Shown: positions 19,127 to 26,452, counted from the stretch's first letter. The stretch is 36,004 nucleotides of DNA from Caulobacteraceae bacterium (GCA_947476555.1 CANJRI010000020.1:1-36004), one strand, 5' to 3'. Made by a program: numbers and translations. The notes: generated by a model from the sequence alone, not told the origin.

Positions 19127-21058
19127 ATGTCGGATTCTGACGGATTTTCTTCCGAGCGGCGGAAGTTCTTCAAGGTCGCCGCCGCGACCGGCGCCCTGGC
19201 GGCGGCGCAGGCCGCGACCCCGGCGGCGGCGCAAACAGCCGCGCAGCCGGCCGGCGCGCAAACCGCCGGCGGCCCGTCGGCGCAGGTGAAGACCGAAGGC
19301 CGCTGTGGCTCCGACTACATGGTCGATGTCCTGAAGACGCTGGGCTTCGAATACGTCTGCGCCAATCCGGGATCGAGTTTTCGCGGCCTGCACGAATCTC
19401 TCATCAACTACGGCGGCAATTCGAAGCCCGAGCTGATCACCTGCCTGCACGAGGAATCGTCGGTGGCGATGGGGCACGGCTACTTCAAGGCCGAGCTCAA
19501 GCCGATGGCCGTGATGGCGCACGGCACCGTCGGCGTTCAGCACGCCTCCATGGCCCTCTACAACGCCTGGTGCGACCGCGTGCCGGTGTACCTGATCCTG
19601 GGCAACACCTTTGACGCCACGATGCGCGCGCCGGGCGTTGAATGGGTCCACAGCGTGCAGGACGCGGCGATGCCCGTCCGCGACTACACCAAGTGGGACG
19701 ACATGCCGATGTCGTTGCAGCACTTCGGCGAGTCCGCGGTGCGCGCGTACAAGACCGCCATGACGCCGCCGACGGCGCCCACGGTGATCGTCGCCGACAG
19801 CGAGCTGCAAGAGCGGCCGATCCACACCGATCGGCCGTTGACGATCCCCAAGCTCAGCCTGACAGCGCCGCCGCAAGCCGACTCGGGCGGCATCGCCGAG
19901 CTCGCGAAGATGCTGGTGGCGGCGGAACAGCCCTTGTTCGTGGCTGACCGGCTGGCGCGCACGCCGGCGGGGATGACCTCCCTCGTCACCCTGGCCGAAC
20001 TGCTGCAGGCGGGCGTGATCAGCTCATTGCCCAACACCCTTCCGCCGATCGCGGCGGGGCGCATGAACTTCCCCACACGTCACCCCCTCAACCAGACATT
20101 CCGGTCCGTTGCGGCGCTCGGCGCCGCCGATGTCGTTGTCGGGCTGGAGATCGCCAACTTCTACGGCGCTGTGAACAACTTCATCGACCAGGAAGAGCGG
20201 ACAGAACGGCGTATCGTCAGGGCGAACGCCAAGCTTGCGACGATCAGCGCCACGGAGCTGATGCAGAAGGCGAACTATCAGGACTTCCAGCGATACACGC
20301 CGGTGGATCTGGCGCTCGCGGGTGACGCCGAGGCGTCCCTGCCCCTGCTGATCGAAGCGGTCCGCCGCGAACTGAACGTCAACCGCCGAGAGGCGATCGA
20401 GGTGCGCGGCAAAGCGCTGGCTGGAGCCAGCGGCACGGCGCGCGAGCGCTTCCGGCAGGACGCCCTGTACGCGTGGGACGCCTCGCCCATCAGCACGGCC
20501 CGACTCGCGGCGGAAATCTGGGAAGCGGTGCGCACCGAGGACTGGGCGCTGGTCAACGGCAATCTGAGCGGCTGGCCGTTGCGCCTGTGGGATTTCACCA
20601 AGCATTACCAGTATCTTGGCGTCTCCGGCGGCTCAGGCATCGGGTACGGCTTGCCGGCCGCCATCGGCGCCGCGCTGGCCAACCGCAAACACGGCCGCCT
20701 TTCCGTGAACATTCAGAACGACGGCGACATGATGTACGCGCCCGGGGTGCTCTGGACGGCGGCGCACCACAAGATCCCGGTGCTGACCGTGCTCCACAAC
20801 AACCGATCGTACCACGAGGAAGTCATGCACATTCAGCGCATGGGCAATCGCCGCAATCGTGGAGTGGACCGCGCCAAGATCGGCAACGAGATCGATAATC
20901 CGGCGATCGACTACGCCATGCTTGCGAAAAGCATGGGCTGGTACGCCGAAGGCCCGATCAAGCGTCCCGGCGATCTCGCCGGCGCACTGAAGCGTGCGAT
21001 CGCGGTGGTGAAGCGGGGCGAACCCGCCCTGGTCGATGTCTGGACGCAGCCGCGATGA
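19127..21058 (+). CDS. Tat-exported thiamine-diphosphate enzyme (benzoylformate decarboxylase/acetolactate synthase family)
   Basis: A 643-residue protein. ATG 19127 follows AGGA and starts a twin-arginine signal (ERRKFFK, residues 10-16, then an Ala-rich stretch to about residue 36). The N-terminal pyrimidine domain shows ANPGSS (79-84), the cofactor-activating Glu109 in LHEES, and His132 in AHG, matching Ser26, Glu47 and His70 of benzoylformate decarboxylase by my alignment. The C-terminal PP domain has NDGD (531-534) and Asn558-Asn559, the ThDP/Mg motif with the usual first Gly replaced by Asn. It would decarboxylate or ligate a 2-ketoacid, probably the product of the FMN enzyme upstream. 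A ThDP enzyme outside the cytoplasm is unusual: the cofactor must be bound before Tat export. Substrate unknown. Confidence 0.9.
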   Translation: MSDSDGFSSERRKFFKVAAATGALAAAQAATPAAAQTAAQPAGAQTAGGPSAQVKTEGRCGSDYMVDVLKTLGFEYVCANPGSSFRGLHESLINYGGNSKPELITCLHEESSVAMGHGYFKAELKPMAVMAHGTVGVQHASMALYNAWCDRVPVYLILGNTFDATMRAPGVEWVHSVQDAAMPVRDYTKWDDMPMSLQHFGESAVRAYKTAMTPPTAPTVIVADSELQERPIHTDRPLTIPKLSLTAPPQADSGGIAELAKMLVAAEQPLFVADRLARTPAGMTSLVTLAELLQAGVISSLPNTLPPIAAGRMNFPTRHPLNQTFRSVAALGAADVVVGLEIANFYGAVNNFIDQEERTERRIVRANAKLATISATELMQKANYQDFQRYTPVDLALAGDAEASLPLLIEAVRRELNVNRREAIEVRGKALAGASGTARERFRQDALYAWDASPISTARLAAEIWEAVRTEDWALVNGNLSGWPLRLWDFTKHYQYLGVSGGSGIGYGLPAAIGAALANRKHGRLSVNIQNDGDMMYAPGVLWTAAHHKIPVLTVLHNNRSYHEEVMHIQRMGNRRNRGVDRAKIGNEIDNPAIDYAMLAKSMGWYAEGPIKRPGDLAGALKRAIAVVKRGEPALVDVWTQPR

Positions 21059-21402
21059 AGCGGGTTTGCAGCCTCGTCATGGCCGGCCTGCTGGTGGGGT
21101 CGGCGGGCCTCGCGGCCGAACCCACGCCGGCGGCGGGCGACGCCAAGGTCGGCCGCGAGACTTTTCTGAAATCCGGTTGCGATCAATGCCATGGCCGCGA
21201 GGGCCAGGGTTCGCCGACCAGCGGCCCGAAGCTGGGGCCATCGCCGCCGCCCCTTGCAGCGTTCACGGCCTTCGTCCGCAGGCCACCGCAACAGATGCCG
21301 CCCTACGGCCCCTTGATCCTGAGCGACGGCGAACTCGCGGATATCCATGCCTACCTAAGCAGCCGGCCCCCGCCGCCGGCGAACGCCAAGCTGCCGCCGT
21401 GA
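21055..21402 (+). CDS. Periplasmic monoheme cytochrome c
   Basis: A 115-residue protein with a Sec signal peptide (MKRVCSLVMAGLLVGSAGLA-A). The heme site is CDQCH (Cys42, Cys45, His46), followed by GREGQGSP. A distal Met81 in QQMPPYGP is the likely sixth ligand, and LSDGELADIHAYLSS is the class I C-terminal helix. The tail is Pro-rich. Its ATG overlaps the TGA of the ThDP enzyme gene (21055-21058), so the two are translationally coupled. It is probably the electron acceptor for the FMN dehydrogenase two genes upstream, passing electrons to the terminal oxidase; that link is inferred from context. Confidence 0.92.
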   Translation: MKRVCSLVMAGLLVGSAGLAAEPTPAAGDAKVGRETFLKSGCDQCHGREGQGSPTSGPKLGPSPPPLAAFTAFVRRPPQQMPPYGPLILSDGELADIHAYLSSRPPPPANAKLPP

Positions 21403-21410
21403 GGTCAGGA

Positions 21411-22238
21411 ATGAATGCGTCTTTCGCGATCAGGCTTGGACTGTCGGTGATCGCATTGTGTGGCGCGCTGCTGGGGAGCGCCCAGGCCGCTACGCCGGCG
21501 CCGCGGGAAGCCGTCCGCGCGCTGGCGCCCTCAGGAACGCTTCGGGCCGCCATCAATCTGGGCAACGCGGTGTTGGCGCAGACGACAGCGAGCGGTGAAC
21601 TGCGCGGCGTCACCGTGGATCTGGCGCGCGAACTCGGCGCTCGCCTGGGTGTGCCCGTCGTCCTCGTGCCGTTCCAGGCGGCCGGGGAGGTGTTCGCCGC
21701 GCTGAAGGAGGATCGCTGGGATGTCGCCTTCATGGCGGTCGAGCCGGCGCGCGCCACCGACGTCGACTTCTCCTCGCCCTACGCGCTGATCGAGGCGACC
21801 TACATGGTCCGCAAGGATTCGCCGCTCCGCGAGGTTGCGGAGGTCGATCGTCCGGGAGTCCGCATCGCGGTCGGTCGCGGATCGGCCTATGACCTCTACC
21901 TCACCCGCACCATCAAGAACGCGACCCTGGTGCGCGCGGCGACCGGAGGCGGGACGGCGATGATCGATCTGTTCATGGCCGACAAGCTCGAAGCGGTGGC
22001 CGGCGTTCGCCAGCAGCTTGCCGCGTTCGCCGCCACCAACCCGGACATGCGGATCATGCAGGGTCGGTTCCAGGACGTCCCCCAGGCCGTCGGCATCCCC
22101 AAGGGACGCGACGCCGGGGCCGCCTACGTCAGCGCGTTCGTCGAAGAGGCGAAGGCGTCCGGCTTCGTCCGCAAGTCGCTCGCCGCCAGCGGACAGGGCG
22201 ACGTCGTGGTCGCGCCTCCCGCGGGCAGATCGAAATAG
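21411..22238 (+). CDS. Periplasmic substrate-binding protein, family 3 (amino-acid-binding/MxaJ-XoxJ fold)
   Basis: A 275-residue protein with a Sec signal peptide ending GSAQA-AT. The mature part follows the SBP_bac_3 pattern: LRAAINLGNAVLA, GVTVDLARELGARLGVPVVLV, WDVAFMAVEPARATDVDFSSPY and IAVGRGSAYDLYLTRTI, ending with QAVGIPKGRDAGAAYV. No ABC permease or ATPase accompanies it. Instead it lies 8 bp after the cytochrome c gene. In lanthanide/PQQ methanol dehydrogenase operons a protein of this fold (MxaJ/XoxJ) accompanies the cytochrome without acting in transport, so a chaperone or activator role for the exported redox enzymes is possible. Ordinary ligand sensing or uptake through a distant permease is the alternative. 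Confidence 0.85.
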   Translation: MNASFAIRLGLSVIALCGALLGSAQAATPAPREAVRALAPSGTLRAAINLGNAVLAQTTASGELRGVTVDLARELGARLGVPVVLVPFQAAGEVFAALKEDRWDVAFMAVEPARATDVDFSSPYALIEATYMVRKDSPLREVAEVDRPGVRIAVGRGSAYDLYLTRTIKNATLVRAATGGGTAMIDLFMADKLEAVAGVRQQLAAFAATNPDMRIMQGRFQDVPQAVGIPKGRDAGAAYVSAFVEEAKASGFVRKSLAASGQGDVVVAPPAGRSK

Positions 22239-22354
22239 CCGATCGGGCTTTTGCCCGGCGCCGGAGCGCGCGGCTCGCCAGCTTTGGCCGCCCGCTGATT
22301 TTGCCGCTAAGGTGCGCGACAGCCGCCCAAGAGCGGCGCCAATGGAAACGGCCC

Positions 22355-22942
22355 ATGCATCGACGCACTCTCCTCACCCTCGGACTCTGCGCTTCGGCGG
22401 GCCTGGTCTCCGCCGCGCTGGCGCAGCCCACTGGCGGGGAGGCCCTTTTCGACGGCCGGGATCTGGACGCTTGGACGGCGCTGGGGGACGCGAACTGGCG
22501 GATCGTGGACGGCGTGGCGCAGGCCGATACCGGCGTCGGCCATCTGGTCTCGAAGGAGACTTTCGCGAACTTCCATCTGCGGGCCGAGGTGTGGATCGAT
22601 CCTCAGGCGAACAGCGGCGTTTTCATCAGGGCCGCCAATCCCGGCGAGGTGAACGCGCAGAACGCCTACGAGGTAAACCTCTTCGACGAGCGGCCCGATC
22701 CCACCTACGGCACCGGCGCCATCGTGGACCTCGCCAAGGTTGATCCAATGCCCAGGGCGGCTGGCAAATGGAACGTGCTGGAGATCCGCGCTCAGGGCGA
22801 CCGGTTCGACGTCTGGCTCAACGGCGTGCAGACGGTGAACGGCGCACGGGACGCCAAGCGCGCCAGCGGGCGCATCAGCCTGCAGCGTGGGGCGGGAATG
22901 GGCGTGGTGAAGTTCCGGAAGGTGGACGTTCGCCCGTTGTAA
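22355..22942 (+). CDS. Exported DUF1080 (3-keto-disaccharide hydrolase domain) protein
   Basis: A 195-residue protein with a signal peptide bearing RR (MHRRTLLTLGLCASAG...SAALAQ). The mature part is one concanavalin-like beta sandwich: LFDGRDLDAWTALGDANWRIVDG, then LVSKETFANFHLRAEVWIDP, NSGVFIRAANPG, YEVNLFDERP, KWNVLEIRAQGDRFDVWLNG and the closing GRISLQRG...VKFRKVDVRPL. This is the DUF1080 pattern, some members of which cleave 3-keto-glycosides. It sits 117 bp after the binding-protein gene and 36 bp before an exported hydrolase. ATG 22355 is chosen because it starts the signal peptide. Substrate unknown. Confidence 0.88.
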   Translation: MHRRTLLTLGLCASAGLVSAALAQPTGGEALFDGRDLDAWTALGDANWRIVDGVAQADTGVGHLVSKETFANFHLRAEVWIDPQANSGVFIRAANPGEVNAQNAYEVNLFDERPDPTYGTGAIVDLAKVDPMPRAAGKWNVLEIRAQGDRFDVWLNGVQTVNGARDAKRASGRISLQRGAGMGVVKFRKVDVRPL

Positions 22943-22977
22943 CGGCGAAGGCCCGAAGGCGGATGGAGCGAGGACGA

Positions 22978-24042
22978 ATGAAGCTGCTCACCGTAGGCGC
23001 GCTGCTTGGCGCGATGCTTCTTTCGCTGATCTCCCATTCGGCGCTCGCAGCTGATTACGCCGCCAAGGAGGGCGACTGGATCGCGCGGGACTTTCGATTT
23101 CACACGGGCCAAGTGACCCCGGAATTGCGGGTGCACTACACCACGCTCGGCAATCCTGCTGGAGAGCCTGTCCTGCTGCTGCACGGGACCGGGGGCGCGG
23201 GCCCCAACTTCCTGGACGACCGCTTCGCCGGCGAGATGTTCGGACCTGGCCAGCCCTTGGACGCCTCCAAGCACTTCATCATCCTTCCCGACGCTATCGG
23301 CCACGGGAAATCCGCCAAGCCCTCGGACGGGCTTCGGATGACGTTCCCCGACTACAATTACGCCGACATGGTGCAAGCGCAGCACCGGCTGCTGACCGAG
23401 GGACTGGGTATCCGACATGTGCGGCTGGTCATGGGCAATTCCATGGGCGGGATGGAGGCGTGGGTGTGGGGCGTGACCCATCCCGACTTCATGGACGCCC
23501 TGGTTCCCATGGCGTCCACGCCCGCGGCGATGTCGGGGCGAAACTGGGTCCTTCGTCGGATGCTGATGGAGGCGATCCGCCGCGATCCCGCCTGGAAGGG
23601 CGGCGATTACACCGCGCAGCCGGCTACCGTGCAGTTGGCCAACGTCTTCTTTGGCTTCGCCTCCAACGGCGGCGCCATTGCGATGCAGGAGAGCCTGCCC
23701 ACCAGCGCCGCTGGCGATGCGCTGGTGGAGAGCAGCTTGGCCGCTCCGTTCACCAGTGACGCGAACGACGTCCTCTACCAGTTCGCCGCCGCACGCGACT
23801 ATGACCCCAGCGAGGGGCTGGAGCGTATCGTTGCGCCGGTGCTGGCCATCAACTCCGCCGATGACGAGCGCAATCCGGTGGAGACGGGCGTGATGGAACG
23901 CCAGCTCAAGCGCCTCCCCAAGGCCCGGCTGTTCCTGATCCCTGCGAGTGCGCAGACCCTTGGCCACGGCACCACCCGGATAGCTCGCCTCTACGCGCAC
24001 GAAGTGGCCGCGTTCCTCGCGCGCGCGCCTCATCGGCCATGA
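22978..24042 (+). CDS. Exported alpha/beta hydrolase, homoserine O-acetyltransferase-like
   Basis: A 354-residue protein with a Sec signal peptide (MKLLTVGALLGAMLLSLIS...SALA-AD). The fold matches the MetX-like hydrolases: VHYTTLGNPAGEPVLLLHGTGG, IILPDAIGHGKSAKPSDG, the nucleophile elbow MGNSMGGMEAW, INSADDERNP for the acid, and GHGTTR near the C terminus for the histidine. Cytoplasmic MetX has no signal peptide, so this is more likely an exported esterase or acyl hydrolase than a methionine-biosynthesis enzyme. AGGA precedes ATG 22978; an in-frame ATG at 22963 is possible. Its stop overlaps the start of the deaminase gene (ATGA, 24039-24042). Confidence 0.87.
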   Translation: MKLLTVGALLGAMLLSLISHSALAADYAAKEGDWIARDFRFHTGQVTPELRVHYTTLGNPAGEPVLLLHGTGGAGPNFLDDRFAGEMFGPGQPLDASKHFIILPDAIGHGKSAKPSDGLRMTFPDYNYADMVQAQHRLLTEGLGIRHVRLVMGNSMGGMEAWVWGVTHPDFMDALVPMASTPAAMSGRNWVLRRMLMEAIRRDPAWKGGDYTAQPATVQLANVFFGFASNGGAIAMQESLPTSAAGDALVESSLAAPFTSDANDVLYQFAAARDYDPSEGLERIVAPVLAINSADDERNPVETGVMERQLKRLPKARLFLIPASAQTLGHGTTRIARLYAHEVAAFLARAPHRP

Positions 24043-24488
24043 CCGACGAAGACTTCATGCGCCGGGCCATCGGGCTCGCCCGTTCCCGCCTCGGCCGGAC
24101 CGGCGAGAACCCGGCGGTCGGATGCGTGATCGTGCGCGAGGGCCGGATCGTCGGCCAGGGCGTCACCGGCGAAGGCGGCCGGCCCCATGCCGAGGAGGTC
24201 GCGCTCTCCCAAGCCGGCCACCAGGCCCGCGGATCCACCGCCTATGTCACCCTTGAACCCTGCGCCGAGCGGTCGGCCGGCGGCCCGTCCTGCAGCGAAC
24301 TCCTGGTGAGCGCCGGGATCGCCAGGGTTGTGGTGGCGTGCGCCGATCCCTCCGCCTTCGCGGGTGGGCGGGGCGCGGACCGCCTGCGCGCGGCCGGTAT
24401 CGGGTTCACGCAGGGGTTGTCGCCCGACGACGCGGCGGCCCTCTATATCGGCTACTCGCCAGCTAAATCCCTGGAAACACGCCGTTAA
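24039..24488 (+). CDS. Stand-alone RibD-type deaminase domain protein
   Basis: A 149-residue zinc deaminase of the cytidine-deaminase fold. His50-Ala-Glu52 is the catalytic HAE, and Cys75 (EPCAE) and Cys85 complete the zinc site. ENPAVGCVIVREGRIVGQG and AYVTLEPC are typical of the diaminohydroxyphosphoribosylaminopyrimidine deaminase half of RibD. The reductase half is absent and the gene ends cleanly after YIGYSPAKS. Riboflavin deamination is the closest family reaction, but single-domain relatives may act on other pyrimidines. It overlaps the exported hydrolase gene by 4 bp although it has no signal peptide itself. Confidence 0.85.
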   Translation: MTDEDFMRRAIGLARSRLGRTGENPAVGCVIVREGRIVGQGVTGEGGRPHAEEVALSQAGHQARGSTAYVTLEPCAERSAGGPSCSELLVSAGIARVVVACADPSAFAGGRGADRLRAAGIGFTQGLSPDDAAALYIGYSPAKSLETRR

Positions 24489-24539
24489 TCCCGCTCCGAT
24501 AACCTTGTCGTCTGATCGATCGGACAATGTTTCGGCAGC

Positions 24540-25808
24540 ATGCGCGGCGCCCCGGCCAACAGCCTCGTTTCGGTCCGCCTGACCCAGGCGGAGGCGGACG
24601 CGATCTGCGCCCGGCATGATCGACTCTGGAGTTCCAAGCCCGGCGGCGCCCGCGCGATGTTCGCGTGGAAGGACCTGACCGGACTGGACTTCGCCGGCCG
24701 CAATCTCTGCGACGCCGACTTCACCGGCGCGGTGCTGGTCGGCTGCCGCTTCATGGGCGCGCGGCTCGACAACGCCTCGTTCTTCGGCGCGGACCTGCAG
24801 GACGCCAACCTCACCGAGGCTTCCATGCGCCGCTCGGACCTGCGCGGCGCTTCGCTGCGCAACGCCGATCTGACCGGCGCCGACCTCTTCGAGGCCGACT
24901 TGCGGGAAGGCAGTCTGGCGACCGCGGACCGCAAGTTCGGTTTCCGACGCCTGGAAATGGGATCGCCGGCCCAGCCGGGCGAACTGCGCGGCGCGATCCT
25001 GGCGGGCGCGAACCTCGCCCGTTCGCGCCTGTCCGGAGTGATCGCCGTACGCGCCGACTTCACCGACGCGGTGCTGTGCGACGCACGCTTGGTTCGGGCC
25101 AATCTCAAACAGGCGTCCATGAAGGGCGCAAACCTCTCCGGCGCCGACCTGTCGGGCGCGGACCTGGCCGGCGCGGACCTGCGCGACGCGGTGCTGGTGG
25201 GCGCCAAGACCGTCGCCTGGAACGTGATGGACGCCAACATGATGGGGGCGCTGACCGATGAGCCGGCCGGCAAGCCCGCGACCCAGGACCTTCCCTACGA
25301 CACCATGATCCGCGAACACGCCCGGTGGTGCGAAACCGGCGGCGGCGAGGGCGCGCCCTCGGTGTTCGACTACGCCGACCTTCGCGGGCTGAAGAGCGTG
25401 CGCGGGTTCAACCTCACCGCCCTCTCGGCCAAGGGCGCGGTGTTCTACGCACTCGACATGGAAGGCGTGCAGCTCCAGGGCGCGCACTTGGAGGGGGCCG
25501 ACCTGCGGGGCTGCAACCTGCGTCGGGCCGATCTGCGTGGCGCACGGCTGGTCGGCGCCAAGCTCTCCGGGGCCGACCTCCGCGAGGCGCAGATGGGACC
25601 GCTGCTGTTGGGCGGCGATCGCGTCCTGCCCTGCGACCTGACGGGCGCACAGCTGAAGAACACCGACCTCAGCGGCGCGGATCTGCGTCAGGCGTTGCTG
25701 ACCGACGCCGACGTCAGCCGGGCCAATTTCGCGGGCGCATGCTTGCGCCAGATCAACCTCACCGGCGTGACGCGGCACGGCGCCCGCGGCCTCGACGACG
25801 TGATCTAG
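24540..25808 (+). CDS. Pentapeptide-repeat protein with two similar modules
   Basis: A 422-residue protein dominated by A(D/N)LxG-type pentapeptides, which fold into a right-handed beta helix. Repeats run about 44-130, 148-240, 290-350 and 364-410. Before each of two repeat blocks there is a similar non-repeat head: His26...Trp30...GGARA...DLTGLDFAGRNL, and His260..Trp263...GGGEGAP...DLRGLKSVRGFNL, suggesting an internal duplication. No signal peptide or membrane segment is visible. Function unknown: some relatives mimic DNA and bind gyrase, others are scaffolds. The ribosome site before ATG 24540 is weak, so the exact start is tentative. Confidence 0.85.
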   Translation: MRGAPANSLVSVRLTQAEADAICARHDRLWSSKPGGARAMFAWKDLTGLDFAGRNLCDADFTGAVLVGCRFMGARLDNASFFGADLQDANLTEASMRRSDLRGASLRNADLTGADLFEADLREGSLATADRKFGFRRLEMGSPAQPGELRGAILAGANLARSRLSGVIAVRADFTDAVLCDARLVRANLKQASMKGANLSGADLSGADLAGADLRDAVLVGAKTVAWNVMDANMMGALTDEPAGKPATQDLPYDTMIREHARWCETGGGEGAPSVFDYADLRGLKSVRGFNLTALSAKGAVFYALDMEGVQLQGAHLEGADLRGCNLRRADLRGARLVGAKLSGADLREAQMGPLLLGGDRVLPCDLTGAQLKNTDLSGADLRQALLTDADVSRANFAGACLRQINLTGVTRHGARGLDDVI

Positions 25809-25818
25809 CGCCTCGATG

Positions 25819-25846
25819 AAAAGGCGGCGCCCTCGCGGACGCCGCC
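25819..25846 (-). terminator. Intrinsic terminator after hsp20
   Basis: On the minus strand GGCGGCG (25846-25840) pairs with CGCCGCC (25829-25823), followed by TTTT (25822-25819). It lies about 20 bp past the hsp20 stop and also between two convergent genes. Confidence 0.6.
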
Positions 25847-25864
25847 AACTTCTGAGCGGTCGCC

Positions 25865-26311
25865 TTAGGCGGCCTTCTCGCCTTCGATCAGGGCGCCCGT
25901 GCCGATATCGATCCGGCGCGGCTTCAGCGACTCGGGAAGCTCGCGCTTCAGGGCGATCTGCAGCAGGCCGTCGGCCAGGTTGGCGTCCACCACAACGACG
26001 TAGTCGGCGAGCTGGAACTTCCGTTCGAAGTCGCGCTCCGCCAGGCCGCGATGCAGGTACTGCCGCACGTCCTCGTTGGCGGTCTTGCGGCCCTGGACGG
26101 TGAGCAGGTTCTCCTTCACCTCGATGTCCAGCTCCTCCAAACGGAAGCCGGCCACCGCGATGTCGATGCGGTAGGCGCTCTCGTCGGTCCGCTCGATGTT
26201 GTAGGGCGGATAGCCGGTGGCGGCGTCGGCGGCCGCGGTCTCGAGCAGCGAGGCCAGGCGGTCGAAGCCCACGACGGAGCGATAGAGGGGGGAAAGGTCG
26301 ATCGTACGCAT
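25865..26311 (-). CDS. Small heat-shock protein, Hsp20/IbpA family
   Basis: A 148-residue holdase chaperone that binds unfolding proteins during heat stress. MRTIDLSPLYRSVVGFDRL is the class A N terminus of proteobacterial IbpA-like proteins. The alpha-crystallin domain runs from YPPYNIERTDESAYRIDIAVAGF through VQGRKT and QYLHRGLAERDFERKFQLADYVVV to GLLQIALKRELPE, and the C-terminal tail carries the basic PRRIDIG. ATG 26311 is chosen because the family begins there and AAGGA lies 10 nt upstream; the longer open frame is leader RNA. The leader carries a sigma-32-like promoter and a ROSE-like hairpin, both consistent with heat induction. Confidence 0.95.
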   Translation of the reverse strand: MRTIDLSPLYRSVVGFDRLASLLETAAADAATGYPPYNIERTDESAYRIDIAVAGFRLEELDIEVKENLLTVQGRKTANEDVRQYLHRGLAERDFERKFQLADYVVVVDANLADGLLQIALKRELPESLKPRRIDIGTGALIEGEKAA

Positions 26312-26416
26312 TGCGGTCACATCCTTCTCTTCAAGCAAGGTTGCATCATGTTGAGCCCGGGCGAGCCTTAAGGCCTCGCTGCGGCCCGGAAGGCCCGGAA
26401 ACCAGCGCCTTCCGCC
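26312..26416 (-). promoter_or_regulatory. ROSE-like RNA thermometer in the hsp20 5' leader
   Basis: The leader of about 105 nt can fold into stems. The last (26340-26323) pairs CCUU-(G)-CUU with GAG-AAGG over a GAA loop. It hides the AAGGA Shine-Dalgarno sequence and leaves one bulged G inside a UUGCU motif, the hallmark of ROSE elements controlling alphaproteobacterial small heat-shock genes. A second self-complementary stem lies near 26361-26379. Assignment rests on the motif and pairing done by eye. Confidence 0.65.
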
Positions 26417-26422
26417 CGATGA

Positions 26423-26452
26423 GTTAGGGGCGTCGTTTCGAGGTTCAAGGGG
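26423..26452 (-). promoter_or_regulatory. Sigma-32 (RpoH)-type promoter for hsp20
   Basis: Minus strand: CCCCTTGAA (-35 core CTTGAA at 26449-26444), 13 nt spacer, then CCCCTAAC (26430-26423) as -10. This matches the RpoH consensus (CTTGAA, 13-17 nt, CCCCAT-T) closely and lies 110 bp upstream of hsp20. Confidence 0.7.

Noticed and set aside
22244-22257. CGGGC-TTTT-GCCCG hairpin after the binding-protein gene
   Set aside because: The stem is only 5 bp and has no T-tract after it; it may be a pause site, but this is too weak to call a terminator.
24030-25778. 582-codon minus-strand frame rich in GEVGAxQ repeats
   Set aside because: The repetitive look is the antisense image of the pentapeptide-repeat gene; there is no start signal or family motif.
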